In this document: positions 17,393 through 26,261 of the stretch, one piece after another
Layout: every line of letters starts with the position of its first letter
Numbering within the stretch: position 1 is the first letter of the stretch
NCBI RefSeq assembly: GCF_019285735.1
Contig: NZ_CP079107.1
Span: forward strand, 620,001 to 684,000
Origin: Paeniglutamicibacter sp. Y32M11
GTDB taxonomy: Bacteria > Actinomycetota > Actinomycetes > Actinomycetales > Micrococcaceae
DNA length: 64,000 nt
Direction of reading: 5' to 3'
Notes under the pieces: model-generated
What the model was told of the DNA's origin: nothing
Seen by the model: the letters and a program-made list of their open reading frames with translations, nothing else
Database searches by the model: none
Program-made: the position numbers and the translations under genes

Positions 17393-17968
17393 ATGAAAGC
17401 CCTGCCCGTTGAACCCAGCAGTGCCGCGTTAGCCATCGGCTCACGCATTCGGGCCGCGCGCCAATCACAACGACTGACCATCGATCAGGTCGCAGAATCC
17501 ACGGGGTTGACCAAGGGGTTTCTCTCGCGGGTGGAGCGGGACCTCACCAGCCCGTCGGTAGCTTCGCTGGTCACGCTATGCCAAGTCTTATCCCTAGAAG
17601 TCGGAGCGCTGTTCACCCAGCCAGACACTCACGTGGTGAGGCTGGCCGAGGCGCCGAAGATTTCGCTCGGTGGCAAGGGGATCGTGGAGCAGCTGCTGAC
17701 GGCTCGCTCGGAACGCCGCCTGCAGGTCATTCGCGCCGTCATTGCCCCACACGGTGAGGGCGAGTCCGAGCTCTACGCGGTGGACTGTGAGGTTGAGGTG
17801 CTCCACGTGATCTCCGGGCGCTTTGTGCTGGTCTTTGCCAATGAGCGCTTTGAACTTGATGCGGGGGACACCGTAACCTTCCCGGGGCGCGAGCCGCACA
17901 GCTGGGTGAACCCCACCGACACCGAAGCGGTGGTCACTTGGACGCTGGTGCTCGCCTCCGCGCGTTAG
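17393..17968 (+). CDS. XRE-family regulator with C-terminal cupin domain
   Basis: Transcriptional regulator of 191 residues. The helix-turn-helix spans about residues 15-70 ([42 protein letters not shown]), and a cupin sensor domain follows ([35 protein letters not shown]). This is the PuuR-like architecture, common in control of polyamine and amine catabolism. GGAG lies 9 bases before ATG 17393. It is divergent from the symporter gene and overlaps by 4 bases the end of the convergent APC permease gene. Likely targets are the symporter and perhaps the ureohydrolase genes at 21483. Confidence 0.87.
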   Translation: MKALPVEPSSAALAIGSRIRAARQSQRLTIDQVAESTGLTKGFLSRVERDLTSPSVASLVTLCQVLSLEVGALFTQPDTHVVRLAEAPKISLGGKGIVEQLLTARSERRLQVIRAVIAPHGEGESELYAVDCEVEVLHVISGRFVLVFANERFELDAGDTVTFPGREPHSWVNPTDTEAVVTWTLVLASAR

Positions 17969-19932
17969 CCCACATGTACCCACGGCCGACGGGAGATCTC
18001 CGGCTCGGCCTCACGCAGCACCTCACGGGTGAGCGGTGCAATTTCGCCCTGGCCGAGGAACATAAAACGCAACATGTTCCGCATTGGGTCCCCTTCCGTC
18101 CAGCGGAAGTAGATGTGCGGCATGATCCCGGTTGAGTCGCGAATTTCCAAGCAGATCGCAGCGATCGCAGTGGATACCGAGGGCGCTGCGGCCTGCAGGA
18201 TCTTAAAGCCGTGGCGGGTGGTTCCGGTGACCTCAATATCTTGGGCGAAGTCGGAGAAGTCGGAGACGGTGATTTCGATGAACACCACCTGCGAGACGTC
18301 GGGCAGGTGGCTGGCCATCTGAGCGTGCATCAGCTTGTGCCGGTAGCGGGCGGCCGTGACCCTCACGGGTTCGTGGGCGATGAGCTGAAGAATTGAATTC
18401 TGGCTGGAGGAGGTGATGATCTCCTTCGCCGCATCATCGAGCGTGACGGAGGTGGCACGCAGCTCGGTGGAGCGGCGAAGCCGTGAAATTAGCGAAATGA
18501 CAATGATGCCGGTGATGAAGAACGCGGCAATCTTGATGCCGTCCGGACGTTCAACCACGTTCGCGCCGGTGGTGTACAAGAAGACAACGGAGATGACTCC
18601 GAAGCCGATGGCCCGCCAATGCTGCTTCTTTCGTCTGGCGGAAATGGTCACCGCCACACCGGCCGAGGACATCAATACCAGAACGCCGGTGGCATAGGCG
18701 GCTCCCTGGGCATCGACATCCGCTTTGAAAAGCACCGTGATGGTCAGAGCAACAACGATGAGCACCAGTACCAACGGGCGCACCGCGCTGGCCCATTCCG
18801 GGGCCATGCCAAATCGTGGCAGATAGCGCGGGATGAGGTTAAGCATCCCGGCCAGGGCCGAGGCACCGGCGAACCACAGAATCAGAATCGTGGAGATGTC
18901 GTACACGCTGCCGAATCCGTCACCGAGCATGTCATGGGCGAGGAATGAGAGGGCGCGTCCATTGGCGGCGCCACCGGGCTGGAACTCCGGGGCGGGAATC
19001 AACAGTGTAGTCACGATCGAGGAGAACACGAGGAAAATACTCATAGTCAGTGCTGCGGTGAGCAACATCTTCTTGGCTCCGGCGATGCGGGCCCGCGGAT
19101 TGGCCTCGGTATCGCCGGCTCCCGCCTTGATTTGCGGCATCACTGCCACGCCGGTTTCAAAGCCGGAAAGACCCAGTGCCAGTTTCGGGAAGACTAGCAG
19201 GGCCACGGCAACCATGAGCCAGGGATTGGCATGGGAGGCGGTTAGGTTGAGCCACCAGTGGTCAACGGGAGCCGGGTTTTTGATCAGCGAGGCCACCGAA
19301 ACGGCGATGACCACGGCGTTGAGCAGCAAATAAGCTGCCACCAGGCCAACGGCCAGCGAGATGACCTCCTGGAATCCGCGCATGAATAGCACACCGAGCA
19401 ACAAGATCAGGATGACGGTGATGGCGATCTGCTGCCCGTGGAACCAATCGGGAGTGAAGGGGTTTTCGATAATGTGCGCCGACGCATCCGCGGAAGAAAG
19501 GGTAATGGTGATCATGAAATCTGTTGCGGCAAAGCCGAGCAAAACCAGAACAAAAACCTTGCCCTTCCAATGCGGGAGCAAGCGCTCAAGCATGGCGATG
19601 GACCCCTGACCATGAGGCGATTCCTCAGCTACGCGACGGTAGACCGGCAGCGCGGCGCAGAGGGTCACAATCACGAGCAAGAGCGTGGCCATCGGAGCTA
19701 GCGCTCCGGCCGCCAGTGCCGCGATCGCCGGCTGGTAGCCCAGGGTCGAAAAGTAGTCCAGGCCTGAAAGGCACATGACCTGCCACCAGCGATGCCCCGT
19801 GGGTTTGGCGTCGGGGTTCTCGACGTGTTCATTTCCGGCGTCTGTGTCCCTGAGCCACGTGGAAAAGCGTGCCGTGCGGCCCTTGGACTGTGCGGGCGAA
19901 ACACGTTTGGGAAAGCCCGATGTTTTATTCAC
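17965..19932 (-). CDS. Large APC-superfamily permease
   Basis: Membrane transporter of about 655 residues with some twelve hydrophobic helices and a soluble C-terminal domain of about 170 residues. The first membrane helix is preceded by [22 protein letters not shown], a conserved opening of this amino-acid permease group. The C-terminal part ([26 protein letters not shown] to the end) is reminiscent of the cytosolic domain of KUP potassium transporters. The start is uncertain: GTG 19932 is preferred, with AGGAG 14 bases upstream; ATG 20058 is also in frame but yields a leader without recognisable features. It overlaps the XRE gene end by 4 bases, tail to tail. The substrate is unknown. Confidence 0.8.
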   Translation of the reverse strand: MNKTSGFPKRVSPAQSKGRTARFSTWLRDTDAGNEHVENPDAKPTGHRWWQVMCLSGLDYFSTLGYQPAIAALAAGALAPMATLLLVIVTLCAALPVYRRVAEESPHGQGSIAMLERLLPHWKGKVFVLVLLGFAATDFMITITLSSADASAHIIENPFTPDWFHGQQIAITVILILLLGVLFMRGFQEVISLAVGLVAAYLLLNAVVIAVSVASLIKNPAPVDHWWLNLTASHANPWLMVAVALLVFPKLALGLSGFETGVAVMPQIKAGAGDTEANPRARIAGAKKMLLTAALTMSIFLVFSSIVTTLLIPAPEFQPGGAANGRALSFLAHDMLGDGFGSVYDISTILILWFAGASALAGMLNLIPRYLPRFGMAPEWASAVRPLVLVLIVVALTITVLFKADVDAQGAAYATGVLVLMSSAGVAVTISARRKKQHWRAIGFGVISVVFLYTTGANVVERPDGIKIAAFFITGIIVISLISRLRRSTELRATSVTLDDAAKEIITSSSQNSILQLIAHEPVRVTAARYRHKLMHAQMASHLPDVSQVVFIEITVSDFSDFAQDIEVTGTTRHGFKILQAAAPSVSTAIAAICLEIRDSTGIMPHIYFRWTEGDPMRNMLRFMFLGQGEIAPLTREVLREAEPEISRRPWVHVG

Positions 19933-20109
19933 GAGAGGGAACGCTACTCCTGCACTGGCAGGTCTGGATAGACCAAGAGCAAAACGCCCATGGTGATCTG
20001 CAATACACCCCCTACTTTGACATTTCACCTGCGAAAAGCAACCATTTTGTAGCGGCATTCGCGGGAAGGCTATTCCCTCGGCCGCGCCGCCTGCTTAAGG
20101 ACATTGCTT

Positions 20110-20547
20110 GTGAGCTCCCTGCCCGAAGAAACCGCAACGGCTCCTTGGCGACCCAAACGGCTGTGGGTGCCATGGTGGGCGGCACTGCTATTGGGCGGGG
20201 CTATCGGGGCAACCATGACATTGCTTCGGGCCTACAAGGCCTTTGTCATCCCCGGAGCGATAGCCTTAGGGCTCATCATCGTCGTAATCAGCGTCGCCAC
20301 GATCCTGCGCCGTCAGACTCACTCCGAAGCTCTCCAGCCTCCACTGTCCATCTCCTATGTGATGTGGATCGTCTTGCTGATATTTCTGGTGGGCCCCGCT
20401 CAGGTGGTGTTGTTGCCGTCGAATCCACAGGAGATCGTCATCAAGGCGCTGGTATTGACCGTAGGGATCTCGATCTGCATCTACGGGGCCGATCGATCGC
20501 TGTTTTCCTCCTTCGTTAAGCCGAAAGTCCGCCTCGACGAGGCCTAA
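20110..20547 (+). CDS. Hypothetical membrane protein
   Basis: A 145-residue protein I do not recognise, with four predicted hydrophobic segments (WWAALLLGGAIGATMTLL, AFVIPGAIALGLIIVVISV, ISYVMWIVLLIFLVGPAQVV and IVIKALVLTVGISICIYG). GTG 20110 is taken as the start; TTG 20104 is also in frame. It lies upstream of a second membrane-protein gene and a winged-helix regulator gene, separated from them by a promoter with two dyads. It may be linked to that module functionally, but it would be transcribed separately. Confidence 0.6.
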   Translation: MSSLPEETATAPWRPKRLWVPWWAALLLGGAIGATMTLLRAYKAFVIPGAIALGLIIVVISVATILRRQTHSEALQPPLSISYVMWIVLLIFLVGPAQVVLLPSNPQEIVIKALVLTVGISICIYGADRSLFSSFVKPKVRLDEA

Positions 20548-20550
20548 TGC

Positions 20551-20595
20551 TTGACTTTCCATCATGGAAAGATAAGACTTTCCGCAACGGAAAGT
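20551..20595 (+). promoter_or_regulatory. Promoter with two tandem palindromic operators
   Basis: Two inverted repeats, CTTTCC-N5-GGAAAG at 20555-20571 and ACTTTCC-N5-GGAAAGT at 20577-20595, have centres 23 bases apart. A -35 (TTGACT, 20551-20556) and a -10 like TAAGAC (20573-20578) overlap them. The layout fits cooperative repression of the 20606-21359 gene pair, most simply by the winged-helix protein it encodes. Confidence 0.7.
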
Positions 20596-20605
20596 AGGAT
20601 TCAAG

Positions 20606-21070
20606 ATGTCGGACCAGCACCCCTCGCTTCATCCTTCCGAAGCACTCAAGAACCTCGCTGAGGTTGAGCTTGCCTCGATTTCCATGGCCGAAAGAGCCGA
20701 ACCATCGCGCCCTTTTATGATCGCCTTGGTGGCGATCATCTCCACCGTGATGGCTCTGATTCACGCTGTTCCGTGGGGTGTTTCACTGTCGATATTCGGT
20801 CTGGGTATCCCGCTGGGCATCTGGTACTTCATGACCATGCGCATGCGGCCAAAATCTCGAACTATTCTCAGCCACTCCGGGCCCTATATGCGTTACGCGC
20901 TGCTGATGATGCTGATAACGCAGGTGGGAAGATTCTGGGAGGCGCATCTTTGGTGGGAAATCGGGGCGAAGTGGATAGTGGTGTTCGTCCTGTTGTACTT
21001 CTGCATCTCTCGCATGCGAAGTGCTGCCATTAAGAATCGAGTCAAGGACGCCAATGAGCACTCCGTCTAA
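20606..21070 (+). CDS. Hypothetical membrane protein paired with a winged-helix regulator
   Basis: A 154-residue protein with a polar N-terminal 36 residues and about four hydrophobic segments (MIALVAIISTVMALIHAV, VSLSIFGLGIPLGIWYFMT, YALLMMLITQVGRF, WIVVFVLLYFCIS). I do not recognise a named family. The stop codon lies beyond the start of the following regulator gene (17-base overlap), so the two are translationally coupled. Membrane protein plus small winged-helix regulator pairs are common in actinobacteria and are often self-repressed. The tandem dyads upstream fit that. Confidence 0.65.
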   Translation: MSDQHPSLHPSEALKNLAEVELASISMAERAEPSRPFMIALVAIISTVMALIHAVPWGVSLSIFGLGIPLGIWYFMTMRMRPKSRTILSHSGPYMRYALLMMLITQVGRFWEAHLWWEIGAKWIVVFVLLYFCISRMRSAAIKNRVKDANEHSV

Positions 21071-21359
21071 TGCTCCGAAATTTGATGACCTGATTCATGC
21101 TCCGGCGCGGCTGCGTATTTGCGCCAGCCTGGCGCCGGTTCAGTGGGCGGAATTTGCCCAGCTGCGCGCCGCGTTGGCAGTGGCCGACTCGGTACTCAGT
21201 AAGCACCTGAAGCAGCTGGCCGATGCCGGCTATGTCGAGATCGAGCGATTCTCCAAGGCGGGGCGCAGTCATGTTCGTGCCTCACTGACTCTCGCCGGAC
21301 GAAGCGCCTATGTGGGGCACGTTGCTGCGTTACGCGACATGCTCGAAAACCAGGGGTAA
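21054..21359 (+). CDS. Small winged-helix transcriptional regulator
   Basis: A 101-residue DNA-binding protein made of one MarR/ArsR-like winged helix. The segment FAQLRAALAVADSVLSKHLKQLADAGYVEIERF contains the recognition helix, followed by the wing KAGRSHVRASLTLAGRSAY. There is no separate ligand domain and no cysteine metal site. ATG 21054 overlaps the end of the preceding membrane-protein gene. The predicted target is its own promoter at 20551-20595. What it senses is not visible; a direct interaction with the membrane protein is possible. Confidence 0.75.
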   Translation: MSTPSNAPKFDDLIHAPARLRICASLAPVQWAEFAQLRAALAVADSVLSKHLKQLADAGYVEIERFSKAGRSHVRASLTLAGRSAYVGHVAALRDMLENQG

Positions 21360-21414
21360 AAAGACAAGCGATCTTGACTGTAAGCGACACCACAAATAGC
21401 ATGTAGGGCAACAG

Positions 21415-21432
21415 TTGTTTCATGTGAAGCAA
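21415..21432. promoter_or_regulatory. Putative operator before the ureohydrolase gene
   Basis: TTGTTTCATGTGAAGCAA is an 18-bp dyad (TTGTTTCA-N2-TGAAGCAA, one mismatch) 50 bases upstream of the GTG start. It may bind the XRE-cupin regulator, but no convincing copy was found before the symporter gene. Confidence 0.4.
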
Positions 21433-21482
21433 CAATCACTGTTCGGTTCACGCCGAAGCCGGAAACCCCTAGGGAGCAAAAC

Positions 21483-22487
21483 GTGCAAGAAATCCGTGTT
21501 GAAGAAAACGGAAACATCGGCCCGATTGATGCCTCGCAGATCCCGCGCTACGCGGGGCTGGGAACCTACGCACGGCTCCCGCGCCTTGACCAGGTAACTG
21601 CGGCCGACATTAAACTTGTGGGTGTTCCTTTTGACTCCGGTGTTTCCTACCGCCCGGGGGCGCGTTTCGGATCCACCCACATCCGCGAATCATCCAGGTT
21701 GCTGCGCCCCTACAACCCGGCGCTGAATGTCTCGCCCTTCGCCGTGGCCCAGGTGGCCGACGCCGGAGACATGGCCGTGAACCCGTTTAACATCAACGAA
21801 GCCATCGAAACCATCCAGCAAAACGCGCTGGATCTCACCGCCGACGGCGCCAGCTTGGTGACCCTGGGTGGAGACCACACCATTGCCCTACCCCTGCTCC
21901 GTGCGGCCAGCGAACGCGCCGGAGCGCCGGTGGCCATGCTGCACTTCGACGCGCACCTGGACACCTGGGATACCTATTTCGGAGCCGAATACACCCACGG
22001 CACCCCCTTCCGCCGCGCGGTGGAAGAGGGCATTCTCGATACCGAAGCGATCTCCCACGTAGGAACCCGTGGCCCGCTCTACGGCAAGAAAGACCTCGAA
22101 GACGACAAACGCTTCGGCTTCGGCATCGTCACCAGCTCGGATGTCTACTACCAAGGCGTGCGAGAAATCGTTGACAAGCTGCGCGACCGGATCGGTAACC
22201 GTCCGCTCTACATCTCGGTAGATATCGATGTGCTCGACCCCGCCCACGCTCCGGGCACCGGAACTCCCGAAGCCGGAGGCATCACCAGCCGCGAGCTGCT
22301 CGAGATTATCCGCGGTCTGCGCGGACTGAACATTGTCGGCGCGGACATCGTGGAGGTTTCACCGGCCTACGACCACGCCGAGATGACCGGCGTCGCCGCA
22401 TCGCACGTCGCCTACGACCTCATCTCATTAATTGCTGATAAGCGCGCCAGCGACCAGCGCGCCAAAGACCTAGCGAACGAGGCATGA
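21483..22487 (+). CDS. Agmatinase/guanidinobutyrase-family ureohydrolase
   Basis: Binuclear manganese amidinohydrolase, 334 residues, releasing urea from a guanidino compound. The metal-ligand motifs are all present: [14 protein letters not shown] and [19 protein letters not shown]. The start is GTG 21483 with AGGGAG 7 bases upstream. It overlaps the TPP-enzyme gene by 4 bases (ATGA), so the two enzymes are cotranslated and probably act in one route. Sequence alone fits agmatinase, but the partner decarboxylase makes 4-guanidinobutyrase (yielding GABA and urea) more likely. That reading agrees with the arginine transaminase pathway known in pseudomonads. Confidence 0.85.
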   Translation: MQEIRVEENGNIGPIDASQIPRYAGLGTYARLPRLDQVTAADIKLVGVPFDSGVSYRPGARFGSTHIRESSRLLRPYNPALNVSPFAVAQVADAGDMAVNPFNINEAIETIQQNALDLTADGASLVTLGGDHTIALPLLRAASERAGAPVAMLHFDAHLDTWDTYFGAEYTHGTPFRRAVEEGILDTEAISHVGTRGPLYGKKDLEDDKRFGFGIVTSSDVYYQGVREIVDKLRDRIGNRPLYISVDIDVLDPAHAPGTGTPEAGGITSRELLEIIRGLRGLNIVGADIVEVSPAYDHAEMTGVAASHVAYDLISLIADKRASDQRAKDLANEA

Positions 22488-24169
22488 GCCAGGTGAATCA
22501 GCCAGAAGCTGCGCAACGCAATGGCGGGGATCTGGTCATCGAGACGCTTGAAGCACTGGGATCCACCACGGTTTTTGGCATCCCCGGGCAGCACGCACTG
22601 GGTCTTTTTGACGCGCTTTCCCGCTCAAAGCTGCACTTCGTTTCCTCGCGAGTGGAGAACAACTCGGCCTTCGCAGCAGACGGCTATTCTCGTGCCACCG
22701 GCGAGGTGGGAGTGCTCTTCCTTTCCACCGGCCCCGGTGCGCTGACCTCTCTGGCCGGGCTTCAGGAAGCCTATGCCACGAGTGTGCCCATGGTGGTGGT
22801 GGCCAGTCAGATCCCGCTGGACGGACTTGGCGCCAGGCGCAAGGGCATGCTGCATCAGCTTGATGATCAGAAGGCCTCGGCCGCCAACGTCACCAAGTCT
22901 CAACGCACCGTGCACCACGCCTCGGGGATTCCATCGGCCATCCAGGATGCCTGGGCCGACGCGATCACCGTCCCGCAAGGTCCGGTCTGGGTTGAAGTTC
23001 CGCAGGACGTGCTGCTGGCACCGGTTTTGGTGCCGCCGGTTGTTGATGCCCTGGCCGAGGCCTATGAACACCCGCCGCGCCTTGAGCTTATTAACGAGGC
23101 GGTGCGCTGGCTGGCCGAGGCCAGCCGCCCGGTGATCGTGGCCGGCGGAGGAGTGCGCCGGGCCGGGGCCAAGGACGCATTACTGGCCGTGGCCGAGGCC
23201 CTGGGCGCACCGGTGGTGTGCTCGCCCGGAGGCAACGGCGCCTTCCCCTGGAATCATCCGCTGTCCCTGCAATCATGGGTCGAGGACCGGCATGTGACCG
23301 AGGTTCTCGAAGACGCCGACGTGCTGATCGTTGTGGGTTCGGCCCTCGGCGAGGTCACCAGCAACTACTTCACCCTTGAACCGCGCGGGCACCTGATCCA
23401 GATTGATGCCGAACCGCGGGTCCTCGAATCCAACCGTCCGGCCCTGGGCATTCGAGCCGATGCGAAGGCTGCCCTGGAATACCTGGGCGAAGCACTGGGA
23501 ACCTTCGAAGGCGCCGTCGCGGCGGACTGGCACGGACACAGCCCGGAAAACGTTGTTGCCGAGACCTTGGCCAAGGTCATGGCACGGCTTGACACCCAGG
23601 ACCTGGCCAAGGAACGCACCTTCATGGCCGACATCCGCGCCGCTGTGCCCGATTACATGCAGACGTTCTGGGATATGACGATTTCCGCCTACTGGGGTTG
23701 GAGCTGCTGGGATGCCCGGCAGGGTGAATTCCATTCCGCACAGGGAGCCGGTGGACTCGGCTTCGGCTTCCCCTCGGCCATCGGCGGGGCCTTGGGCCTT
23801 CAGGTCGCCGGTAAGACCCCGGCGCAGGCTCGTGTGCTGGCCGTTTCCGGTGACGGATCGGCCATGTACTCAATTGCCGAACTGGCCACCGCCAAGCAAC
23901 ACAACGCACCTGTCACCTGGCTGATCGTTGATGACGGTGGCTACGGAATTCTGCGCGAATACATGGTCGGTGCCTTCGGCAAGGCCACTGCCACCGAGCT
24001 GGCGCGGCCAGACTTCGTGGCCCTGGCGCAGTCCTTCGGAATTCCCGCCCGGTACGTGGAGCCAGAAAACGTGGGAGCTGCGCTGAGCGAATCATTCAGC
24101 GCCCAGGGCCCCAACGTGGTGGTGGTCCAGACGTTGCTGAAAATGTTTGCCCCCACGCATCTGGAGTAG
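22484..24169 (+). CDS. TPP-dependent decarboxylase, probably 2-ketoarginine decarboxylase
   Basis: Thiamine-diphosphate enzyme of the acetolactate-synthase-like family, 561 residues. The catalytic Glu is in [18 protein letters not shown], and the central domain has [13 protein letters not shown]. The TPP/Mg site has the GDG signature in [19 protein letters not shown], followed by LIVDDGGYG. It shares an ATGA overlap with the ureohydrolase gene. The pairing suggests an AruI-like role: 5-guanidino-2-oxopentanoate is decarboxylated to 4-guanidinobutyraldehyde. The needed arginine transaminase and aldehyde dehydrogenase are not adjacent. An ordinary 2-oxoacid decarboxylase role cannot be excluded. 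Confidence 0.78.
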   Translation: MSQVNQPEAAQRNGGDLVIETLEALGSTTVFGIPGQHALGLFDALSRSKLHFVSSRVENNSAFAADGYSRATGEVGVLFLSTGPGALTSLAGLQEAYATSVPMVVVASQIPLDGLGARRKGMLHQLDDQKASAANVTKSQRTVHHASGIPSAIQDAWADAITVPQGPVWVEVPQDVLLAPVLVPPVVDALAEAYEHPPRLELINEAVRWLAEASRPVIVAGGGVRRAGAKDALLAVAEALGAPVVCSPGGNGAFPWNHPLSLQSWVEDRHVTEVLEDADVLIVVGSALGEVTSNYFTLEPRGHLIQIDAEPRVLESNRPALGIRADAKAALEYLGEALGTFEGAVAADWHGHSPENVVAETLAKVMARLDTQDLAKERTFMADIRAAVPDYMQTFWDMTISAYWGWSCWDARQGEFHSAQGAGGLGFGFPSAIGGALGLQVAGKTPAQARVLAVSGDGSAMYSIAELATAKQHNAPVTWLIVDDGGYGILREYMVGAFGKATATELARPDFVALAQSFGIPARYVEPENVGAALSESFSAQGPNVVVVQTLLKMFAPTHLE

Positions 24170-24182
24170 CCACACCCCCATG

Positions 24183-24232
24183 AAGCCTCGGGCCCTGAGG
24201 ACGATATCAATCGTCCTCAGGGCCCGAGGCTT
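24183..24232. terminator. Strong bidirectional terminator
   Basis: AAGCCTCGGGCCCTGAGGAC and the following bases pair perfectly for over 20 bp around a 4-base loop, then TTTT. It lies 13 bases after the TPP-enzyme stop and also serves the convergent MerR gene. Confidence 0.93.
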
Positions 24233-24264
24233 TTGCGCTTAACGTTGCGCGCGACTCCACCTCG

Positions 24265-25023
24265 TTAAGGCATCCTCGTGACGTGGGCCTTCAGGGCGTC
24301 GCGTACAAACGATGCGCCCTCACTCCCGCCGTAGTTCACGGCGAAGCGCTCGTCGGCAACATACATCTCTGCCAGACCGAGGACATAGGCCTTGGTGCCG
24401 TCCGCAGAGCCCGCGGGGGTTCCCGGGATGCTGGTTAACCACTGAACATGGCGCGCTGCCAGATCCTGGGCCTGCGGTGAATCCGGGGAGATCGCTGGGT
24501 CCTTGGCCGCGGCCATCCAGTCACTATTCAGTTCCTGGAGTTGGCGCTTCCATTGAGCCTGTCCGTCCTTGCCCAACCCACGCCACCAGGAGTCCGAACG
24601 CGCGTAGGCGTCCTTGCCCCAGCGCTGTTCAACTTCCTCCTGATGGACCGTGTGGTCAAAACCGTCAAACATGTCCTCGGCCATGAGCTTTCCTTTTCCT
24701 TGCAATGAGTTGATGGTGTGCTGAACGGCGGTAATCTGCCGTGCCAAACGCTGCTGTTCGGCACGCAACAGGGACAGATGAGTTGTTAATGCCGAAGCCT
24801 CACCCGTTTGGACCTCGATGATCTGGGCTATCTGCGGCAAGCCGAGTCCCAACTCGCGCAGCAGTAGGACGCGCTGGAGCCGGATGAGGGTGGATTCGTC
24901 GTAGTACCTGTAACCGTTGTGCCCGATCCTGCTGGGTGGCAACAGGCCGATGTCGTCGTAGTGGCGCAGCGTGCGGCTGGTGGTGCCTGCGAGCTTGGCA
25001 ACCTGTTGAATCGAACGTTCCAT
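24265..25023 (-). CDS. MerR-family regulator with TipAS domain (TipAL-like)
   Basis: Transcriptional activator of 252 residues. The MerR helix-turn-helix is at residues 4-70 (IQQVAKLAGTTSRTLRHYDDIGLLPPSRIGHNGYRYYDESTLIRL), followed by a dimerisation coiled coil. A C-terminal antibiotic-binding TipAS domain reads EEVEQRWGKDAYARSDSWWRGL through EMYVADERFAVNYGG. In Streptomyces the homologue binds thiopeptides and other cationic peptides. ATG 25023 overlies a MerR-type promoter with a 19-base spacer, indicating autoactivation. No resistance gene is adjacent on the same strand, so its other targets are unknown. Confidence 0.88.
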   Translation of the reverse strand: MERSIQQVAKLAGTTSRTLRHYDDIGLLPPSRIGHNGYRYYDESTLIRLQRVLLLRELGLGLPQIAQIIEVQTGEASALTTHLSLLRAEQQRLARQITAVQHTINSLQGKGKLMAEDMFDGFDHTVHQEEVEQRWGKDAYARSDSWWRGLGKDGQAQWKRQLQELNSDWMAAAKDPAISPDSPQAQDLAARHVQWLTSIPGTPAGSADGTKAYVLGLAEMYVADERFAVNYGGSEGASFVRDALKAHVTRMP

Positions 25024-25030
25024 GGAGCCA

Positions 25031-25061
25031 ACGATAAAGCTTGACGCTGCGTCAATGTCAA
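25031..25061 (-). promoter_or_regulatory. MerR-type promoter of the TipAL-like gene
   Basis: On the minus strand TTGACA (25061-25056) and TATCGT (25036-25031) are separated by 19 bases. The spacer contains the perfect dyad TTGACGC-N-GCGTCAA (25041-25055). An over-long spacer with an internal dyad is the hallmark of MerR activation. Confidence 0.75.
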
Positions 25062-25149
25062 CGTTCGCCGACTCCTGCTTGACCGGGTGCCTGGGCCCGA
25101 GAGTATTCCATGATCGGTCCGCCGCGGTGCCGACACCGCGCCGAAAGAC

Positions 25150-25983
25150 TTAGCGGGCCGCCTCGGGATCCGCTGGCGCCTTCTCCCGGCGTTCGCGAAT
25201 CAGATCCTTATTGCGCACCAACCGCAAGACCGTGACCAGCAGCAATCCTCCGAGAATGTTGAACAGTAGCGCATAGCCAAACCAGCCCAGCCAATCTAGG
25301 TAGTCCAACTGCACCCCGGCATGGATCGCGCCAAAAATAAAGAACGAGTCAAGGACCGAATGGAACAGTTGCAGCCCCACGAGCAGGAACCCATCGGCGA
25401 CGGCGACGGCCATCTTCGCTACATCCGAGTCGGTTCCCAGTTGCATGCGAGTCATTAGGGTGATGGTGCTTCCCGCCAATATGGCTAAACACATCGATTG
25501 CGGCGTGAATCCAGCCTCCACAAAGTGCAGCGCGGATGATTCCAGCTCGGGCTTCCATTGAGGAAAAGCCTGCACCACAATCCACATGAACACCCATCCG
25601 CCCACCAGGTTCATCACCAGTGTGCCGCCCCAGAGCTTGAGCAGCTGGCTCACACTGGCTTCCTTGGCGACCACCGCGGTGATCGGCACCAGAAAACCCT
25701 CGGTGAACAGCTCGCTCTTGGCCAACAACAAGGCGATCATCCCGATGCCGAAGGCGAGCCCCGCCAGCAGGTAGTTGTGGGTTTCGTGCATGACCGCCAA
25801 ATAGGCCATGATGCCGACGCCGACCTCCAGTCCGCCGAAGGTTCCCGTCACCAGAACCGTGGTCCAGGAACGGGACAGACGTTGGGCTCCCTCTTCGACG
25901 ATACGGTCGAAGGCTTCCTCAATCTCCTCCTCCACCGGGGCACTGTTATCTCCTAGCTGTCGTCGACGTGCATCATCAGTCAT
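25150..25983 (-). CDS. Formate/nitrite transporter family (YfdC-like) protein
   Basis: Pentameric-channel-type membrane protein of 277 residues with six hydrophobic helices. A charged N-terminus (VEEEIEEAFDRIVEEGAQRL) leads into GTFGGLEVGVGIMAYLAV, LLLAKSELFTEGFLVP and KLWGGTLVMNLVGGW. These match the FNT half-repeats; the SELFTE stretch corresponds to the first re-entrant loop. It belongs with the YfdC-like branch rather than FocA or NirC, so the substrate is uncertain. It is a monocistronic gene, head to tail with the TipAL-like gene 127 bases downstream. Confidence 0.83.
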   Translation of the reverse strand: MTDDARRRQLGDNSAPVEEEIEEAFDRIVEEGAQRLSRSWTTVLVTGTFGGLEVGVGIMAYLAVMHETHNYLLAGLAFGIGMIALLLAKSELFTEGFLVPITAVVAKEASVSQLLKLWGGTLVMNLVGGWVFMWIVVQAFPQWKPELESSALHFVEAGFTPQSMCLAILAGSTITLMTRMQLGTDSDVAKMAVAVADGFLLVGLQLFHSVLDSFFIFGAIHAGVQLDYLDWLGWFGYALLFNILGGLLLVTVLRLVRNKDLIRERREKAPADPEAAR

Positions 25984-26261
25984 CGTTCCAACCTTCCACA
26001 GCGTCGAGTCATCGAGGTTTCAGCCGGATCCGCGAGTGAAGGACCTCAGTGATCAAAGAATGGCATCACTTCGCGGAATCGTCCATATCAGCCCGCCGAA
26101 AGGGCAACTGGCAAAAAACTATCTTTCGTTGATCTGTGGCACGCCGTGTTCCCGAGCGCACGCAACAACGGCATGCGCCCGTCGAATGAGTGTCGCCTGT
26201 GTAAGAAGATTCCGTGACACCAATTCGTTGCAACTTCTGCGTCACTGGGACGATGGTGCTC

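Noticed and set aside
21360-21482. Possible guanidine riboswitch before the ureohydrolase gene
   Set aside because: The conserved sequence boxes and paired stems of known guanidine riboswitch classes were not found; only a short DNA dyad is present.
15006-24169. Possible genomic island around the symporter and APC permease genes
   Set aside because: No integrase, transposase, direct-repeat ends or tRNA target was seen, and base composition looks like that of the flanks.
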